From Lentisalinibacter salinarum (lineage in GTDB: Bacteria; Pseudomonadota; Gammaproteobacteria; Steroidobacterales; Woeseiaceae): a DNA stretch of 64,000 bases. The notes beneath the pieces are model-generated. The model was not told where the DNA came from and did no database searches. It was given only the letters and a program-made list of their open reading frames with translations. A program made the translations under genes and the position numbers. The stretch lies in contig NZ_JAPDRH010000001.1 in the NCBI RefSeq assembly GCF_040706555.1, forward strand, positions 620,001-684,000, given 5' to 3'. Positions 30,369 to 39,036 of the stretch are shown piece by piece (the first letter of the stretch is position 1; the number at the start of each line of letters is the position of its first letter).

Positions 30369-31562
30369 TCAGGCAGCCAGGCTCTCGCCGTTCCAGCGAC
30401 GGTAGAACTCCTGCATTTCGGCGGAGGACAGGGCGCGGGAGATGAGGTGGCCCTGCAGCCGGTTGCAGCCGAGGTCTTTCAGGAACAGCAGCAGGTCTTC
30501 CCGGTCGATGCCCTCGGCGCAGACCGTGATGCCCAGCGTCTGCCCCAGCTGCACCAGCGCCCGCAGGATGGTCTCGGATTCCGGCCGTCCGGGCACGTCT
30601 TCCATCAGCGAGCGGTCGAGCTTGACCTCGTTGAAGGGCATGCGGGTGAGCTGGGTGAAGGAGGAATAGCCGGTGCCGAAGTCGTCGAGCGAGAGGCGGA
30701 AGCCCTTCAGCCTGAGGCGCGTCATGATGTCGATCATCATGCGCGGCTCTTCCAGCGGCGCGATCTCGGTGAACTCCAGCGTGAGGTAGCGGGGGTCCAG
30801 TTCGTACTCGCGCATCAGGAGTTCGAGGCGGTCCGGCACCTCCAGATCGGCGAGCAGCCCCACGTTGAAGTTCACGGCCACGCCGATCTGCACGCCGCTC
30901 TGGTGCCAGACCCGCGCCTGTTCCACGGAGCGCTGCAGCACGAAGTCGGTGATGTGGGTGGCGAGACCGGCGTGCTCGGCGATCTGCATGAACTCGCTGG
31001 GGTAGACGATCTCCTGGCGCTGGGGGTGTTTCCAGCGCACCAGGGCCTCCACCGAGGCGATGCGCCAGCTGCCGTCCGTCTTGTGCTGGGCGATCGGCAG
31101 GTAGTGGGCGGTGAACTCGCCGGCCGCGAGGCCGTCGCGGATGGCGTCGGCGGTAATCGGTTCGGTAGCCCCGCGGGCGTTTCTGAGCGTCTCGCGGAAG
31201 GGCTCGGGCTCGAAGGGCTTCTGGATGGAGGCCAGCATGGTCAGCCCGCTGGCGGCACCCACCCGCTCGGCGGCGGAGAGCGTGCGCATCTCGGCACCGC
31301 TCATCAGCACGACGCCGGCGCGAGACTCCTGTTCGGCCAGGAAGCGCATGAGTTCCACCCCGTCGCCGCCGCGGATGGTGAGATCCAGCACTATCACGGT
31401 GGGGTCCACCTCGGCGTACAGGCGCCGGAACTCGTCCGCCGAACCGCACGCCGCCACCGCGAAGCCGACTTCTTCGGCCACGGCCGCCACAACGGCGCAG
31501 ATCTGGTCCTCGTCGTCGACGATCAGAAGACGGTTGGGCTGTTGCTTGCCTGTCGGCTCCAT
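30369..31562 (-). CDS. Response regulator with EAL c-di-GMP phosphodiesterase domain
   Basis: From ATG 31562 the protein has 397 residues; the frame opens at 31616 but the receiver fold starts shortly after 31562. The receiver domain (about 10-130) has acidic residues in VDDED, the phospho-acceptor D60 in VIVLDL, Ser in LMSGAE and Lys in IQKPF. The EAL domain (about 140-390) has EAL at 172-174, EFTE, DDFGTGYSS, KLDRSL and AEGID, so the metal ligands appear complete and it should be active. It breaks down cyclic di-GMP. The PAS histidine kinase encoded 149 bp upstream on the same strand is the obvious candidate partner. Confidence 0.93.
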   Translation of the reverse strand: MEPTGKQQPNRLLIVDDEDQICAVVAAVAEEVGFAVAACGSADEFRRLYAEVDPTVIVLDLTIRGGDGVELMRFLAEQESRAGVVLMSGAEMRTLSAAERVGAASGLTMLASIQKPFEPEPFRETLRNARGATEPITADAIRDGLAAGEFTAHYLPIAQHKTDGSWRIASVEALVRWKHPQRQEIVYPSEFMQIAEHAGLATHITDFVLQRSVEQARVWHQSGVQIGVAVNFNVGLLADLEVPDRLELLMREYELDPRYLTLEFTEIAPLEEPRMMIDIMTRLRLKGFRLSLDDFGTGYSSFTQLTRMPFNEVKLDRSLMEDVPGRPESETILRALVQLGQTLGITVCAEGIDREDLLLFLKDLGCNRLQGHLISRALSSAEMQEFYRRWNGESLAA

Positions 31563-31711
31563 CGTCCCTGTCTCTTGCCTCTCTCTCAGGCCGGCGCTGC
31601 GGCCGTGCTTTGCCATAATCCGGTGGGGCTAAAGATGGGATTATGGACACACACCGGTCGGCCGGACCGGACCGATGTCGCATTTTCGGGGATTCTCGCG
31701 GATCTGTGGGC

Positions 31712-32878
31712 TCAGTCGGCGGCGGGCAGCCAGAGCCGGAACGTGGTGCCCTCGCCGGGCCGGCTGTCCAGGGTCAGGCGTCCGCCGGCACCCCCGGCGA
31801 AGCGCTGGACCATGGCGAGCCCCAGGCCGCTGCCCTCGGGCTTCGTGGTGAAGAAGGGCTCGAACGCGCGGCTGCGTACCTCCTCGCTCATGCCCGTGCC
31901 GTTGTCGGCCACGGTGACCAGCCAGCCCGGCGGTCCGTGACTGCCGCCGCCGCCGGTCTCGTTGCCGTCCGCCGCGACGGTGAGGGAGAACACACCGCCG
32001 TCGGGCATGGCGTCCCGCGCGTTGATGGCGAGGTTCAGCAGCGCGCTCTCGAAGCCGGCCGCATCCAGCCACACCGGCGCCGGCCTCCCGGCCGGGACGA
32101 TCCTGAGTTCGATGCCGCTTTCCAGCGCCCGCTCGAGCAGCGGACGCAGCGCGCCGATGCGTTCGTTCAGGTCGATGCGCTCGGGCTCGGCCGTCTCGCG
32201 GCGGGCAAACGCGAGCAGGCTGCGGGTGAGGTCGGCGCCCTGCCGCGCCGCCGTGCGCGTGGCCGCGAGCAACTCGGCGAGCGGATGTTCCGCCCCCAGT
32301 TTCTGCTCGGCCAGGTAGAGGTTGCCGTTGATGACGGAGAGCAGATTGTTGAAATCGTGAGCAATCCCGCCGGTGAGCTGGCCCACGGCCTCCATCTTCT
32401 GCGCCAGCACGAACTGCTGCTGCAGCGCCTTCATCTCCGTGATGTCGGTGAACATGCCCTCGTAGCCCCGCAGCATGTCCCGGGCGTCGCGCACCGGGGC
32501 ACAGGCCGCCATCACGTGCACCGTGCCGCCGTCCACGCGGGTGAGTGCGAGTTCCATGCCGCGCACGGTCTCGCCCCGGGTCAGCGCCCGCAGCCAGGCG
32601 AGCAGCTGGCGACGATGGCGGAACACGCGGCCCTCCGCCAGACGGCGCTGCAGGGCGGCCGGGTCGGCGTCGCCCAGCATCGCGCGCACCGCCGGGTTCA
32701 TGCGGGTGATGTGGCCGCGAGCGTCCAGCTCGAACAGCCCGGCGGGGACGTTGTCGTAGAGCCGCTGCCAGCGTTCCTCGGCCTCGCGCAGCGCCCGCCG
32801 CGCGCCCGGTTCGGCGGGGCGCTCGTCGCCGCCGTCGACGGCGGCGGAGTCGTAATCGTCCGTTGCGGACCGGTTCAT
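31712..32878 (-). CDS. PAS domain sensor histidine kinase
   Basis: From ATG 32878 the protein has 388 residues; the longer open frame upstream is the shadow of the GST gene. A PAS domain spans about 35-145 (YDNVPAGLFELDARGHITRMN). The phospho-accepting H174 lies in GGIAHDFNNLLSVI. The ATPase domain has NLAINARDAM (N box), VADNGTGMS (G1), FEPFFTTK and GSGLGLAMV (G2). No membrane segment is predicted, so it is cytosolic, and the signal may be small or redox-linked. It has no receiver of its own, and the REC-EAL gene downstream is its likely output. Confidence 0.92.
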   Translation of the reverse strand: MNRSATDDYDSAAVDGGDERPAEPGARRALREAEERWQRLYDNVPAGLFELDARGHITRMNPAVRAMLGDADPAALQRRLAEGRVFRHRRQLLAWLRALTRGETVRGMELALTRVDGGTVHVMAACAPVRDARDMLRGYEGMFTDITEMKALQQQFVLAQKMEAVGQLTGGIAHDFNNLLSVINGNLYLAEQKLGAEHPLAELLAATRTAARQGADLTRSLLAFARRETAEPERIDLNERIGALRPLLERALESGIELRIVPAGRPAPVWLDAAGFESALLNLAINARDAMPDGGVFSLTVAADGNETGGGGSHGPPGWLVTVADNGTGMSEEVRSRAFEPFFTTKPEGSGLGLAMVQRFAGGAGGRLTLDSRPGEGTTFRLWLPAAD

Positions 32879-33043
32879 GGGCGGCGGCTTCCCTTCAGTC
32901 GTTGTCGGGTCGTTGTCGGCCGGCCCGTGCCGGGCATTGCTGGAGGTCGGACCCGGGGCGGCGCCATAATGCGCGCCACGAGGTACCGGGTGTTCCCGGC
33001 AATAGTACTGGCCTGGGGCCAGCGAGACGAGGGGAGAGAGCAC

Positions 33044-33673
33044 ATGAAATTCTACGATTGCCAGTCGGCGCCGAGCCCCCGGCGGGTGCGGATCTATATG
33101 GCCGAGAAGGGCATCGAGCTGCCGACGGTGCAGGTGGATCTGGGCGCCGGCGAACACCTGCGCGACGAGTTCCGCGCCATCAATCCGGATTGCACGGTGC
33201 CCGCGCTGGAGCTGGACGACGGCACGATGCTCACCGAGTCGTTCGCCATCTGCCAGTACCTGGAGTCCGTCTACCCGGATCCGCCGCTGATGGGGCGCGA
33301 CGACCGGGAGCGGGCGCTGGTCACCCAGTGGAACGCGAAGGTGGAGGCCCAGGGCCTGAGCGCGATTGCCGAGGCCTTTCGCAACCGTTCCCGGGGATTC
33401 GCGGGCCGGGCGCTGACCGGCCCCGAGGGTTTCGAGCAGATCGCCGAGCTGGTGCCGCGCGGGCGGCGCCGGGCGGAGCTGTTCTTCAGCCGCCTCGACG
33501 AGGAACTCGCAGGTCGGGAATTCGTGGCCGGCGACGTCTTCACCGTGGCCGACATCACCGCGCTCGTCACCGTGGATTTCGCCGGCTGGATCAAGCTGCC
33601 GCTGCCCGAGGGTGCCGACAATCTGCGCCGCTGGCACGAGGCCGTCTCGGCCCGGCCCGGCACCAAGGTCTGA
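33044..33673 (+). CDS. Glutathione S-transferase family protein
   Basis: The 209-residue protein starts at ATG 33044 behind GGGGAGAG. The N-terminal thioredoxin-like domain has SPRRVRIYMAEKGIELP, the cis-proline region DCTVPALELDDG and LTESFAICQYLE. The helical C-terminal domain has the N-capping motif FTVADITALV. It probably conjugates or reduces electrophiles with glutathione. It is divergent from the histidine kinase gene, with 165 bp between, and convergent with a small membrane protein gene 6 bp away. Confidence 0.92.
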   Translation: MKFYDCQSAPSPRRVRIYMAEKGIELPTVQVDLGAGEHLRDEFRAINPDCTVPALELDDGTMLTESFAICQYLESVYPDPPLMGRDDRERALVTQWNAKVEAQGLSAIAEAFRNRSRGFAGRALTGPEGFEQIAELVPRGRRRAELFFSRLDEELAGREFVAGDVFTVADITALVTVDFAGWIKLPLPEGADNLRRWHEAVSARPGTKV

Positions 33674-33679
33674 GTCCGC

Positions 33680-34141
33680 TCAGCCGCCCGGGGCGCGCGG
33701 GGGCGCGGCGCCTGAGGCCCCGGCCAGCGCATAGACGCCCAGCCAGGCCAGCAGCAGCGCCTTGGTGACCTCGATGGCCGCGTAGACGCCGTGCGCGGCG
33801 GACGGCGGCGGTTCGCTGCCGGCGATGACCATCTCGGAACGGGTCACGAGTTCCGGCAGCAGCCACAGGGTCTGGGCCGCCAGCATCGCCGCGAGTACCG
33901 CGGCGGCGATCCAGAACAGCTTGCGCCGCTCGGCGACGAGACCCAGCACCACCGTCAGCGCCAACAGCACGAGCTCCGTGCGGTTCAGGGCCGTGAACAC
34001 CACCCGGCCCACGTCGAAGGCGACGGGGCGGGTGAGGGTGGGCGCCGTGAACTTCACCGGCGCCTCGATGAACGAGATGCCGATGACGACCCCGAGCCAG
34101 ATCAGCAGGACGGGGCCGGGGGAGAGCAGTATTCTTTTCAT
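33680..34141 (-). CDS. Small integral membrane protein, unknown function
   Basis: From ATG 34141 the protein has 153 residues; an upstream ATG at 34165 is possible. Four hydrophobic segments are visible: ILLSPGPVLLIWLGVVIGISF, ELVLLALTVVLGLV, LFWIAAAVLAAMLAA and VTKALLLAWLGVYALAG. The first helix is followed by the conserved-looking IEAPVKFTAPTLTRPVAFDVGR. I recognise no named domain. It is divergent from the CtlX-like gene (111 bp). Confidence 0.7.
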   Translation of the reverse strand: MKRILLSPGPVLLIWLGVVIGISFIEAPVKFTAPTLTRPVAFDVGRVVFTALNRTELVLLALTVVLGLVAERRKLFWIAAAVLAAMLAAQTLWLLPELVTRSEMVIAGSEPPPSAAHGVYAAIEVTKALLLAWLGVYALAGASGAAPPRAPGG

Positions 34142-34252
34142 GGCGAGTCGTATCACTGTTGTCATGCCCGTGTGCGGCAGGCAATCTGAGCGGCCTCGAG
34201 GGGCGAGCATAGCACCAGGGCACCGCGGGGCGCCGGGTGGGGAGAGTGCATC

Positions 34253-35188
34253 GTGAGTGAAGCGCAGTCGGCGGACGCGGTCCTGATGATCCGGCCGGTC
34301 CGTTTCCAGACCAATCCGCTGACCGCGGAGTCGAACAAGTTCCAGGCCGAGGCGCCCGTGGCGCCGGCGGACACGGCGCAGGAGCGGGCGCTGGCCGAGT
34401 TCGAAGGACTGCGTGCCGCGCTGGAGGACGCCGGCGTGGCCGTGCACGTCTTCGACGACACGCCGGAGCCGCACACGCCGGACTCCGTGTTTCCGAACAA
34501 CTGGGTGACCTTCCACTCCGACGGCACGGCCGTGGTGTATCCCATGGAGGCGCCGAACCGGCGGCCGGAGCGGCGCCGGGACGTGGTGGAGGCATTCGAC
34601 CGGGAGCTCGGTTACCGGGTGGACCAGGTGATCGATCTCAGCCGTCACGAGGACGCCGGCCACTTCCTGGAGGGCACCGGCAGTCTGGTGCTGGACCGCT
34701 CCCGGCACCGGGCCTACGCCTGCCTGTCGTCGCGCACCCACGCCGGCCCGCTGGCCGAGTTCGCCCGCAGGCTCCGTTACGAGGTACTGAGCTTCGAGGC
34801 CGTGGACGCCGACGGCGAACCCATCTACCACACCAACGTCATGATGTGGGTGGGCGAGGGCATGGCCGCGGTCTGCGCCGAGTCCGTGCGGGACCCGGAG
34901 CAGCGCGAAGCGCTGCTCGCCGCACTCGCGGAGGGCGATCGCACGGTGCTCGAGCTCTCCCTCGCGCAGGTCATGGCGTTTGCCGGTAACATGCTCGAAT
35001 TGCGCAGCCGGGAAGGCGACCGGCTCCTCGTCATGTCGGAACAGGCCCGCCGCAGCCTCACCGCGGAGCAGCTGGCCGCCATCGAGGATTACGCGCGCAT
35101 CGTGAGCGCGCCGCTGGATCACATCGAGACGAGCGCCGGCGGCAGCGCACGCTGCATGCTGGCCGCCGTCCACCTGCCGCGGCGCTGA
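34253..35188 (+). CDS. ctlX: Amidinohydrolase-fold enzyme, CtlX (citrulline utilisation) type
   Basis: The 311-residue protein starts at GTG 34253. TPDSVFPNNWVTFHSDG and the family ending GGSARCMLAAVH, with catalytic Cys301, identify the guanidino-group-modifying superfamily (arginine deiminase, DDAH). The first block closely matches CtlX proteins. A conserved acid/His region is GHFLEGTGSLVLDR. CtlX is believed to act on citrulline or related ureido compounds. A second member of the same fold starts 17 bases downstream, so the two are co-transcribed and may process successive or alternative guanidino substrates. Confidence 0.85.
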   Translation: MSEAQSADAVLMIRPVRFQTNPLTAESNKFQAEAPVAPADTAQERALAEFEGLRAALEDAGVAVHVFDDTPEPHTPDSVFPNNWVTFHSDGTAVVYPMEAPNRRPERRRDVVEAFDRELGYRVDQVIDLSRHEDAGHFLEGTGSLVLDRSRHRAYACLSSRTHAGPLAEFARRLRYEVLSFEAVDADGEPIYHTNVMMWVGEGMAAVCAESVRDPEQREALLAALAEGDRTVLELSLAQVMAFAGNMLELRSREGDRLLVMSEQARRSLTAEQLAAIEDYARIVSAPLDHIETSAGGSARCMLAAVHLPRR

Positions 35189-35205
35189 CGCGAAACCGAG
35201 GCCTT

Positions 35206-36036
35206 ATGAGCAAGACACGCGACCGCATACTCATGTGTCCGCCGGACTACTTCACGGTGGACTACGTCATCAACCCCTGGATGGCCGGCAACGAGGGGGC
35301 GCTGGACCCCGAGAAGGCGCGGCAACAGTGGGAGAACCTGCGCGACGCGCTCTCCGAGCACGCCGACATCGAGGTGATGGAGCCCCAGCCCGGGCTGCCG
35401 GACATGGTGTTCACCGCCAATGCGGGCGTGGTCTTCGGCGAGAAGGCCATCGCCAGTCACTTCATGCCGAAGGAGCGCCGGCCGGAGGAGCCCCACTTCA
35501 AGCGCTGGTTCCGCGACCACGGCTACGAGCTCTACGACCTGCCCGAGGACATCGGCTTCGAGGGCGCCGGCGACTGCCTGCTGGACCGTGGCGGGCCGTG
35601 GCTGTGGACCGGCTACGGATTCCGCACCGAGATCGAGGCCCACGAGCACATCGACCGCTTCTTCGACCGTGAGCTGGTGTCCATCCGCCTCACCGACTCG
35701 CGCTTCTATCACATCGACACCTGCCTCTGTCCGCTCAGCGAGGGCTTCCTGCTCTACCACCCGCCGGCCTTCGACTACGACTCCCGGGTGGCCATCGAGA
35801 CCCGTGTGCCGGACCACAAGCGCATCGTCGCCGACACGCTGGATGCCGGTCACTTCGCCTGCAACGCGGTGAACGTGGATGACCAGATCTTCGTGCACAA
35901 GGCGTCGAATCCGCTGAAGGCCCGGCTCATGCGCCTCGGCTTCCAGGTGAACGAGATCGATCTGTCCGAGTTCCTGAAGGCCGGCGGCTCGGCCAAGTGC
36001 CTGACGCTGAAACTCTCCGAGCCCCGCCGCCGCTGA
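35206..36036 (+). CDS. DDAH / arginine deiminase-like amidinohydrolase
   Basis: The 276-residue protein starts at ATG 35206. MCPPDYFTVDYVINPWM, DMVFTANAGVV and FEGAGDCLLD are typical of the dimethylarginine dimethylaminohydrolase-like branch. The catalytic cysteine is C265 in GGSAKCLTL and the likely catalytic histidine is in FYHIDTCL. It probably hydrolyses arginine or a methylated or otherwise modified arginine to ornithine or citrulline and an amine or ammonia. The exact substrate is open. It sits between CtlX and an M61 peptidase, suggesting peptide-derived arginine breakdown. Confidence 0.85.
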   Translation: MSKTRDRILMCPPDYFTVDYVINPWMAGNEGALDPEKARQQWENLRDALSEHADIEVMEPQPGLPDMVFTANAGVVFGEKAIASHFMPKERRPEEPHFKRWFRDHGYELYDLPEDIGFEGAGDCLLDRGGPWLWTGYGFRTEIEAHEHIDRFFDRELVSIRLTDSRFYHIDTCLCPLSEGFLLYHPPAFDYDSRVAIETRVPDHKRIVADTLDAGHFACNAVNVDDQIFVHKASNPLKARLMRLGFQVNEIDLSEFLKAGGSAKCLTLKLSEPRRR

Positions 36037-36059
36037 GACGAGAACCACCAGGAGATCCC

Positions 36060-37877
36060 ATGACCGAGGCCGCCTCCGAGCCCGTCCGCTATACGATCAC
36101 GCCGGCCGAGCCCGGCGCCCATCTCTTCCGGTCGACCGTGACCGTCGCCGACCCGGACCCGGCGGGACAGGTGTTCTCGCTGCCGGCGTGGATACCGGGC
36201 AGCTACATGATCCGCGACTATGCCCGCCACATCATCGCCATCGAGGCGGAGGCGGAAGACCGGCCCGTGGCGCTGGAGAAGGTGGACAAGACCACCTGGC
36301 GGGCCGTGCCCTGCCGCGGCGCGCTGACCGTGACCACCCTCGTATACGCCTGGGATCTGTCCGTGCGCGGCGCCCATCTCGACAACACCCACGCCTACTT
36401 CAACGGCCCCTGCGTGTTCCTGGCCGCGGAGGGTCGGGAGGACCGGCAGGTACGCCTCGAGGTGCGCCCGCCGCCGAACGGCGTCGGCGACGACTGGCGG
36501 CTGGCCACGGCCATGCGCCGGGTGAGCGGGGAGGACAGGGGCTACGGCACCTTCGCGGCGGACTCCTACGACGAACTCATCGACCATCCCTTCGAGATCG
36601 GCGATCTCACCATCGGCGAGTTCGAAGTGAACGGCATCCCTCACGCCATCGCCGTGCGCGGCGCCCGCCGGTTCGATATGGAGCGGTTGTGCCGGGACAT
36701 GGAGCGCGCGTGCGCGGAGCACCACCGCCTGCTCGGCGCGCCGGAAGACCTGGACCGCTACGTCTTCCTGCTCTACTGCATGAGCGACGGCTACGGCGGC
36801 CTGGAACACCGCTGGTCGTCCAGCCTGGTGTGCAAGCGCTCCGACCTGCCGCGGGCGGGCGAGGAGCGGGTGGGCGAAGGCTACCGGCGCTTCCTCGGCC
36901 TGGTCAGCCACGAGTACTTCCACCTGTGGAACGTCAAGCGCATGAAGCCGGCGGCCTTCACCCCGTACGACCTCACGGCCGAGTCGCACACCGGCCTGCT
37001 CTGGGTGTTCGAGGGCATCACCTCCTACTACGACGACCTGGCGCTGGTGCGCTCGGGGCTCATAGACGCCGCGGGCTACCTGGAGCTGCTGGGCCAGACC
37101 ATCACCAAGGTGCTGCGCACGCCGGGCCGGCGCCTGCAGAGCATCGAGGAGTCGAGCTTCGACGCCTGGACGAAGCTGTACAAGCAGGACGAGAACGGCC
37201 CGAACAGCATCATCAGCTACTACAGCAAGGGCTCGCTGGTGGCCCTCGCCCTCGACCTGAAACTGCGCGCCGAGACCGGCGGATGCAACCTGGACGTGGT
37301 CATGCGCGAATGCTGGCGACGCTACGGGGAGACCGGCGTCGGCATGCCGGAGCGGGCGCTCGAGTCCGTTGCCGAGGAGCTGAGCGGCCTCGACCTCGGC
37401 GACTTTTTCGAGCGCTACGTGCGCGGCACCGGGGATCCGCCGCTGGACGAACTGCTGGCCGCGATGGGGGTGGGCTATCACCTGCGCAAGGCGACCGGCG
37501 CCGGCGACGCGGGCGGCAAGCCGCTGCAGAACAATCCCCAGCCGCTGCCCTGGCTCGGCGGCCGCATGTCGACCGAAGGCGATCGCACGCGGCTGGCCGT
37601 GGTGCTGGCGGACGGCCCGCTGCAGCGCGCCGGGGCGGCCGCCGGCGACGAACTGGTGGCCCTGGACGGGCTGCGCGCCACGCCCTCGTCGATGCCGGTG
37701 CTGCTGCGCGGCTACCGTGCCGGCGACACGGCGGAGCTGACGGTATTCCGCCAGGACGAACTGCTTACCTTCCCCATCACGCTGGCGGAGGCGCCGGCGG
37801 ACACCTGCTACCTGACCCTGGACGAGCGGGCGGACGGCGCCGTGCTGGCGCGGCGGCAGGACTGGCTGGGACGCTGA
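36060..37877 (+). CDS. M61 family (glycyl) aminopeptidase with PDZ domain
   Basis: The protein has 605 residues from ATG 36060, with AGGAG seven bases upstream. An N-terminal M61 domain (WIPGSYMIRDYARHI, THAYFNGPCVFL) precedes the zinc site H284-E-Y-F-H288 in SHEYFHLWNVKRMKP. The glutamate downstream, WVFEGITSYYDDL, is the third ligand. A PDZ domain lies at the C-terminus (GPLQRAGAAAGDELVALDG). No signal peptide is seen. M61 enzymes remove N-terminal residues, often Gly. It is 23 bases after the amidinohydrolase gene. Confidence 0.93.
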   Translation: MTEAASEPVRYTITPAEPGAHLFRSTVTVADPDPAGQVFSLPAWIPGSYMIRDYARHIIAIEAEAEDRPVALEKVDKTTWRAVPCRGALTVTTLVYAWDLSVRGAHLDNTHAYFNGPCVFLAAEGREDRQVRLEVRPPPNGVGDDWRLATAMRRVSGEDRGYGTFAADSYDELIDHPFEIGDLTIGEFEVNGIPHAIAVRGARRFDMERLCRDMERACAEHHRLLGAPEDLDRYVFLLYCMSDGYGGLEHRWSSSLVCKRSDLPRAGEERVGEGYRRFLGLVSHEYFHLWNVKRMKPAAFTPYDLTAESHTGLLWVFEGITSYYDDLALVRSGLIDAAGYLELLGQTITKVLRTPGRRLQSIEESSFDAWTKLYKQDENGPNSIISYYSKGSLVALALDLKLRAETGGCNLDVVMRECWRRYGETGVGMPERALESVAEELSGLDLGDFFERYVRGTGDPPLDELLAAMGVGYHLRKATGAGDAGGKPLQNNPQPLPWLGGRMSTEGDRTRLAVVLADGPLQRAGAAAGDELVALDGLRATPSSMPVLLRGYRAGDTAELTVFRQDELLTFPITLAEAPADTCYLTLDERADGAVLARRQDWLGR

Positions 37878-37883
37878 GCCCGC

Positions 37884-38555
37884 TCAGGCGGCGTCTTCGT
37901 CCTCGTCCTCCGGCTCGAATCCCTCCAGCCGCCGGTACAGCAGGAAGGAATAGATCACCGGCACGAAGCCGGCGATGAGCGCAGTCGCCACGACCACCCG
38001 CGGGTCCGGCAGATACAGGGCGCTCATGAGGGCGGCGATGCCGGCCAGCGTGAACAGCCAGGCCGCGAGCCGATGGGTCCGCGCCCACACCTCGCTGCTC
38101 GCCAGCGTCCAGGGCGTGCGGATGCCGATGAAGAAGTTCTTGCGCACCTTCCCCAGGTAATTGCCGAGGATCACGAACAGCACGCCCAGCGCGCCCGTCA
38201 CGACGCGGGGCATGGCGATCTGGTAGCCGGCCGCATAGAGCAGCGTCGCCACGGTCAGCACGGCCATGAAGGCCACGAGCACCACCTGGAACAGCCGCAC
38301 CACCTCGATGAACTGATCCGTGCGGAAGCCCTTCGGCGAGATCACCGGGATCAGCTTCATGAGCACGAACACCAGCCAGGCGATGGCGGGCAGAACGAAC
38401 GCGCCCCAGGGCTTGGACGTGTAGCTGTCGACGTCGCCCGCCGCGTTCCAGTGGGTGGGGATCAGCTCGGGCAGGGACGGGTACATCACCGCCGCGAATA
38501 CGAACGAGAACGCGATGAACAGGATGCTGAGCCAGTCGGCCAGGCGTTGGGTCAT
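37884..38555 (-). CDS. sdpI: SdpI-family membrane protein with DUF1648
   Basis: The 223-residue protein begins with a DUF1648-like segment (MYPSLPELIPTHWNAAGDVDSY), followed by at least five further membrane helices. NYLGKVRKNFFIGIRTPWTLASSEVWARTHR is the signature of the SdpI immunity and signalling family. In Bacillus, SdpI protects against the SdpC toxin and sequesters the repressor SdpR. Its start overlaps the stop of the ArsR-type gene by four bases. An acidic C-terminal tail follows the last helix. No toxin gene is nearby, so it may respond to another membrane stress. Confidence 0.88.
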   Translation of the reverse strand: MTQRLADWLSILFIAFSFVFAAVMYPSLPELIPTHWNAAGDVDSYTSKPWGAFVLPAIAWLVFVLMKLIPVISPKGFRTDQFIEVVRLFQVVLVAFMAVLTVATLLYAAGYQIAMPRVVTGALGVLFVILGNYLGKVRKNFFIGIRTPWTLASSEVWARTHRLAAWLFTLAGIAALMSALYLPDPRVVVATALIAGFVPVIYSFLLYRRLEGFEPEDEDEDAA

Positions 38556-38869
38556 GAGGGTTCGGCCTCCTTGTCGTTGTCGCCGTCGTTTCCATCCGGG
38601 CCGCCCTCCGACCCGAACAGGTCCATGAACAGCGCGGCCACCTCCTCCATCACCGAGGCGTTCAGGGAATAGACGATGTGCTGGCCGCGGCGTTCCGTGC
38701 GCACCAGGTCGGCAGCCTTCAGGATGCCGAAGTGGTGCGACAGCGACGCCCGCGTGATGGGGAAGGCCTCGGCCAGTTCGCCCGCCGTCTGCGAGCCCTT
38801 GCGCAGCCGCCGCAGGATGGTGCGGCGGGTGGGGTCGGCGAGGGCCTTGAAGACGGACTGTTGCTTCAT
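38552..38869 (-). CDS. sdpR: ArsR-family repressor, SdpR-like
   Basis: The 105-residue protein carries an ArsR winged helix: KALADPTRRTILRRLRKGSQTAGELA, FPITRASLSHHFGILKAADLV and RRGQHIVYSLN. The metal-binding cysteines of arsenic sensors are absent, as in SdpR. It overlaps sdpI by four bases, which couples their translation. An 18-bp palindrome lies in its promoter just upstream, so the operon is probably self-repressed. The -10 element ends six bases before the ATG and no ribosome site is seen, suggesting a leaderless mRNA. Confidence 0.92.
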   Translation of the reverse strand: MKQQSVFKALADPTRRTILRRLRKGSQTAGELAEAFPITRASLSHHFGILKAADLVRTERRGQHIVYSLNASVMEEVAALFMDLFGSEGGPDGNDGDNDKEAEPS

Positions 38870-38875
38870 GCCGTG

Positions 38876-38904
38876 ATGATATTTCGAGAAATATCTAAAT
38901 ACAA
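38876..38904 (-). promoter_or_regulatory. sdpR promoter with overlapping palindromic operator
   Basis: Minus-strand TTGTAT (38904-38899) and TATCAT (38881-38876) are separated by exactly 17 bp. The spacer and -10 carry GATATTTC-GA-GAAATATC (38878-38895), arms of 8 bp. AT-rich palindromes of this kind are typical ArsR-family operators. The expected transcript start falls at or next to the A of the sdpR ATG. Confidence 0.75.
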
Positions 38905-39036
38905 GACTTCGCCACTGGGCGGCGTCGGGCGATAGCCGCGCCTGCCGCCGCTCTTTAGAATGCCAGCCCTCGTGCTGCCGCCACGCATTCCGCCAGGGGA
39001 CTTCATGCAGCCCACCCGTCAGAGAGAGCCCGCCCG

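Noticed and set aside
31712..33637. 641-codon reading for the histidine kinase
   Set aside because: The extra N-terminal part is antisense to the GST gene; the PAS-containing protein starts at 32878.
33680..35173. 497-codon reading for the small membrane protein
   Set aside because: The upstream 344 codons are antisense to the CtlX gene; the membrane protein starts at 34141.
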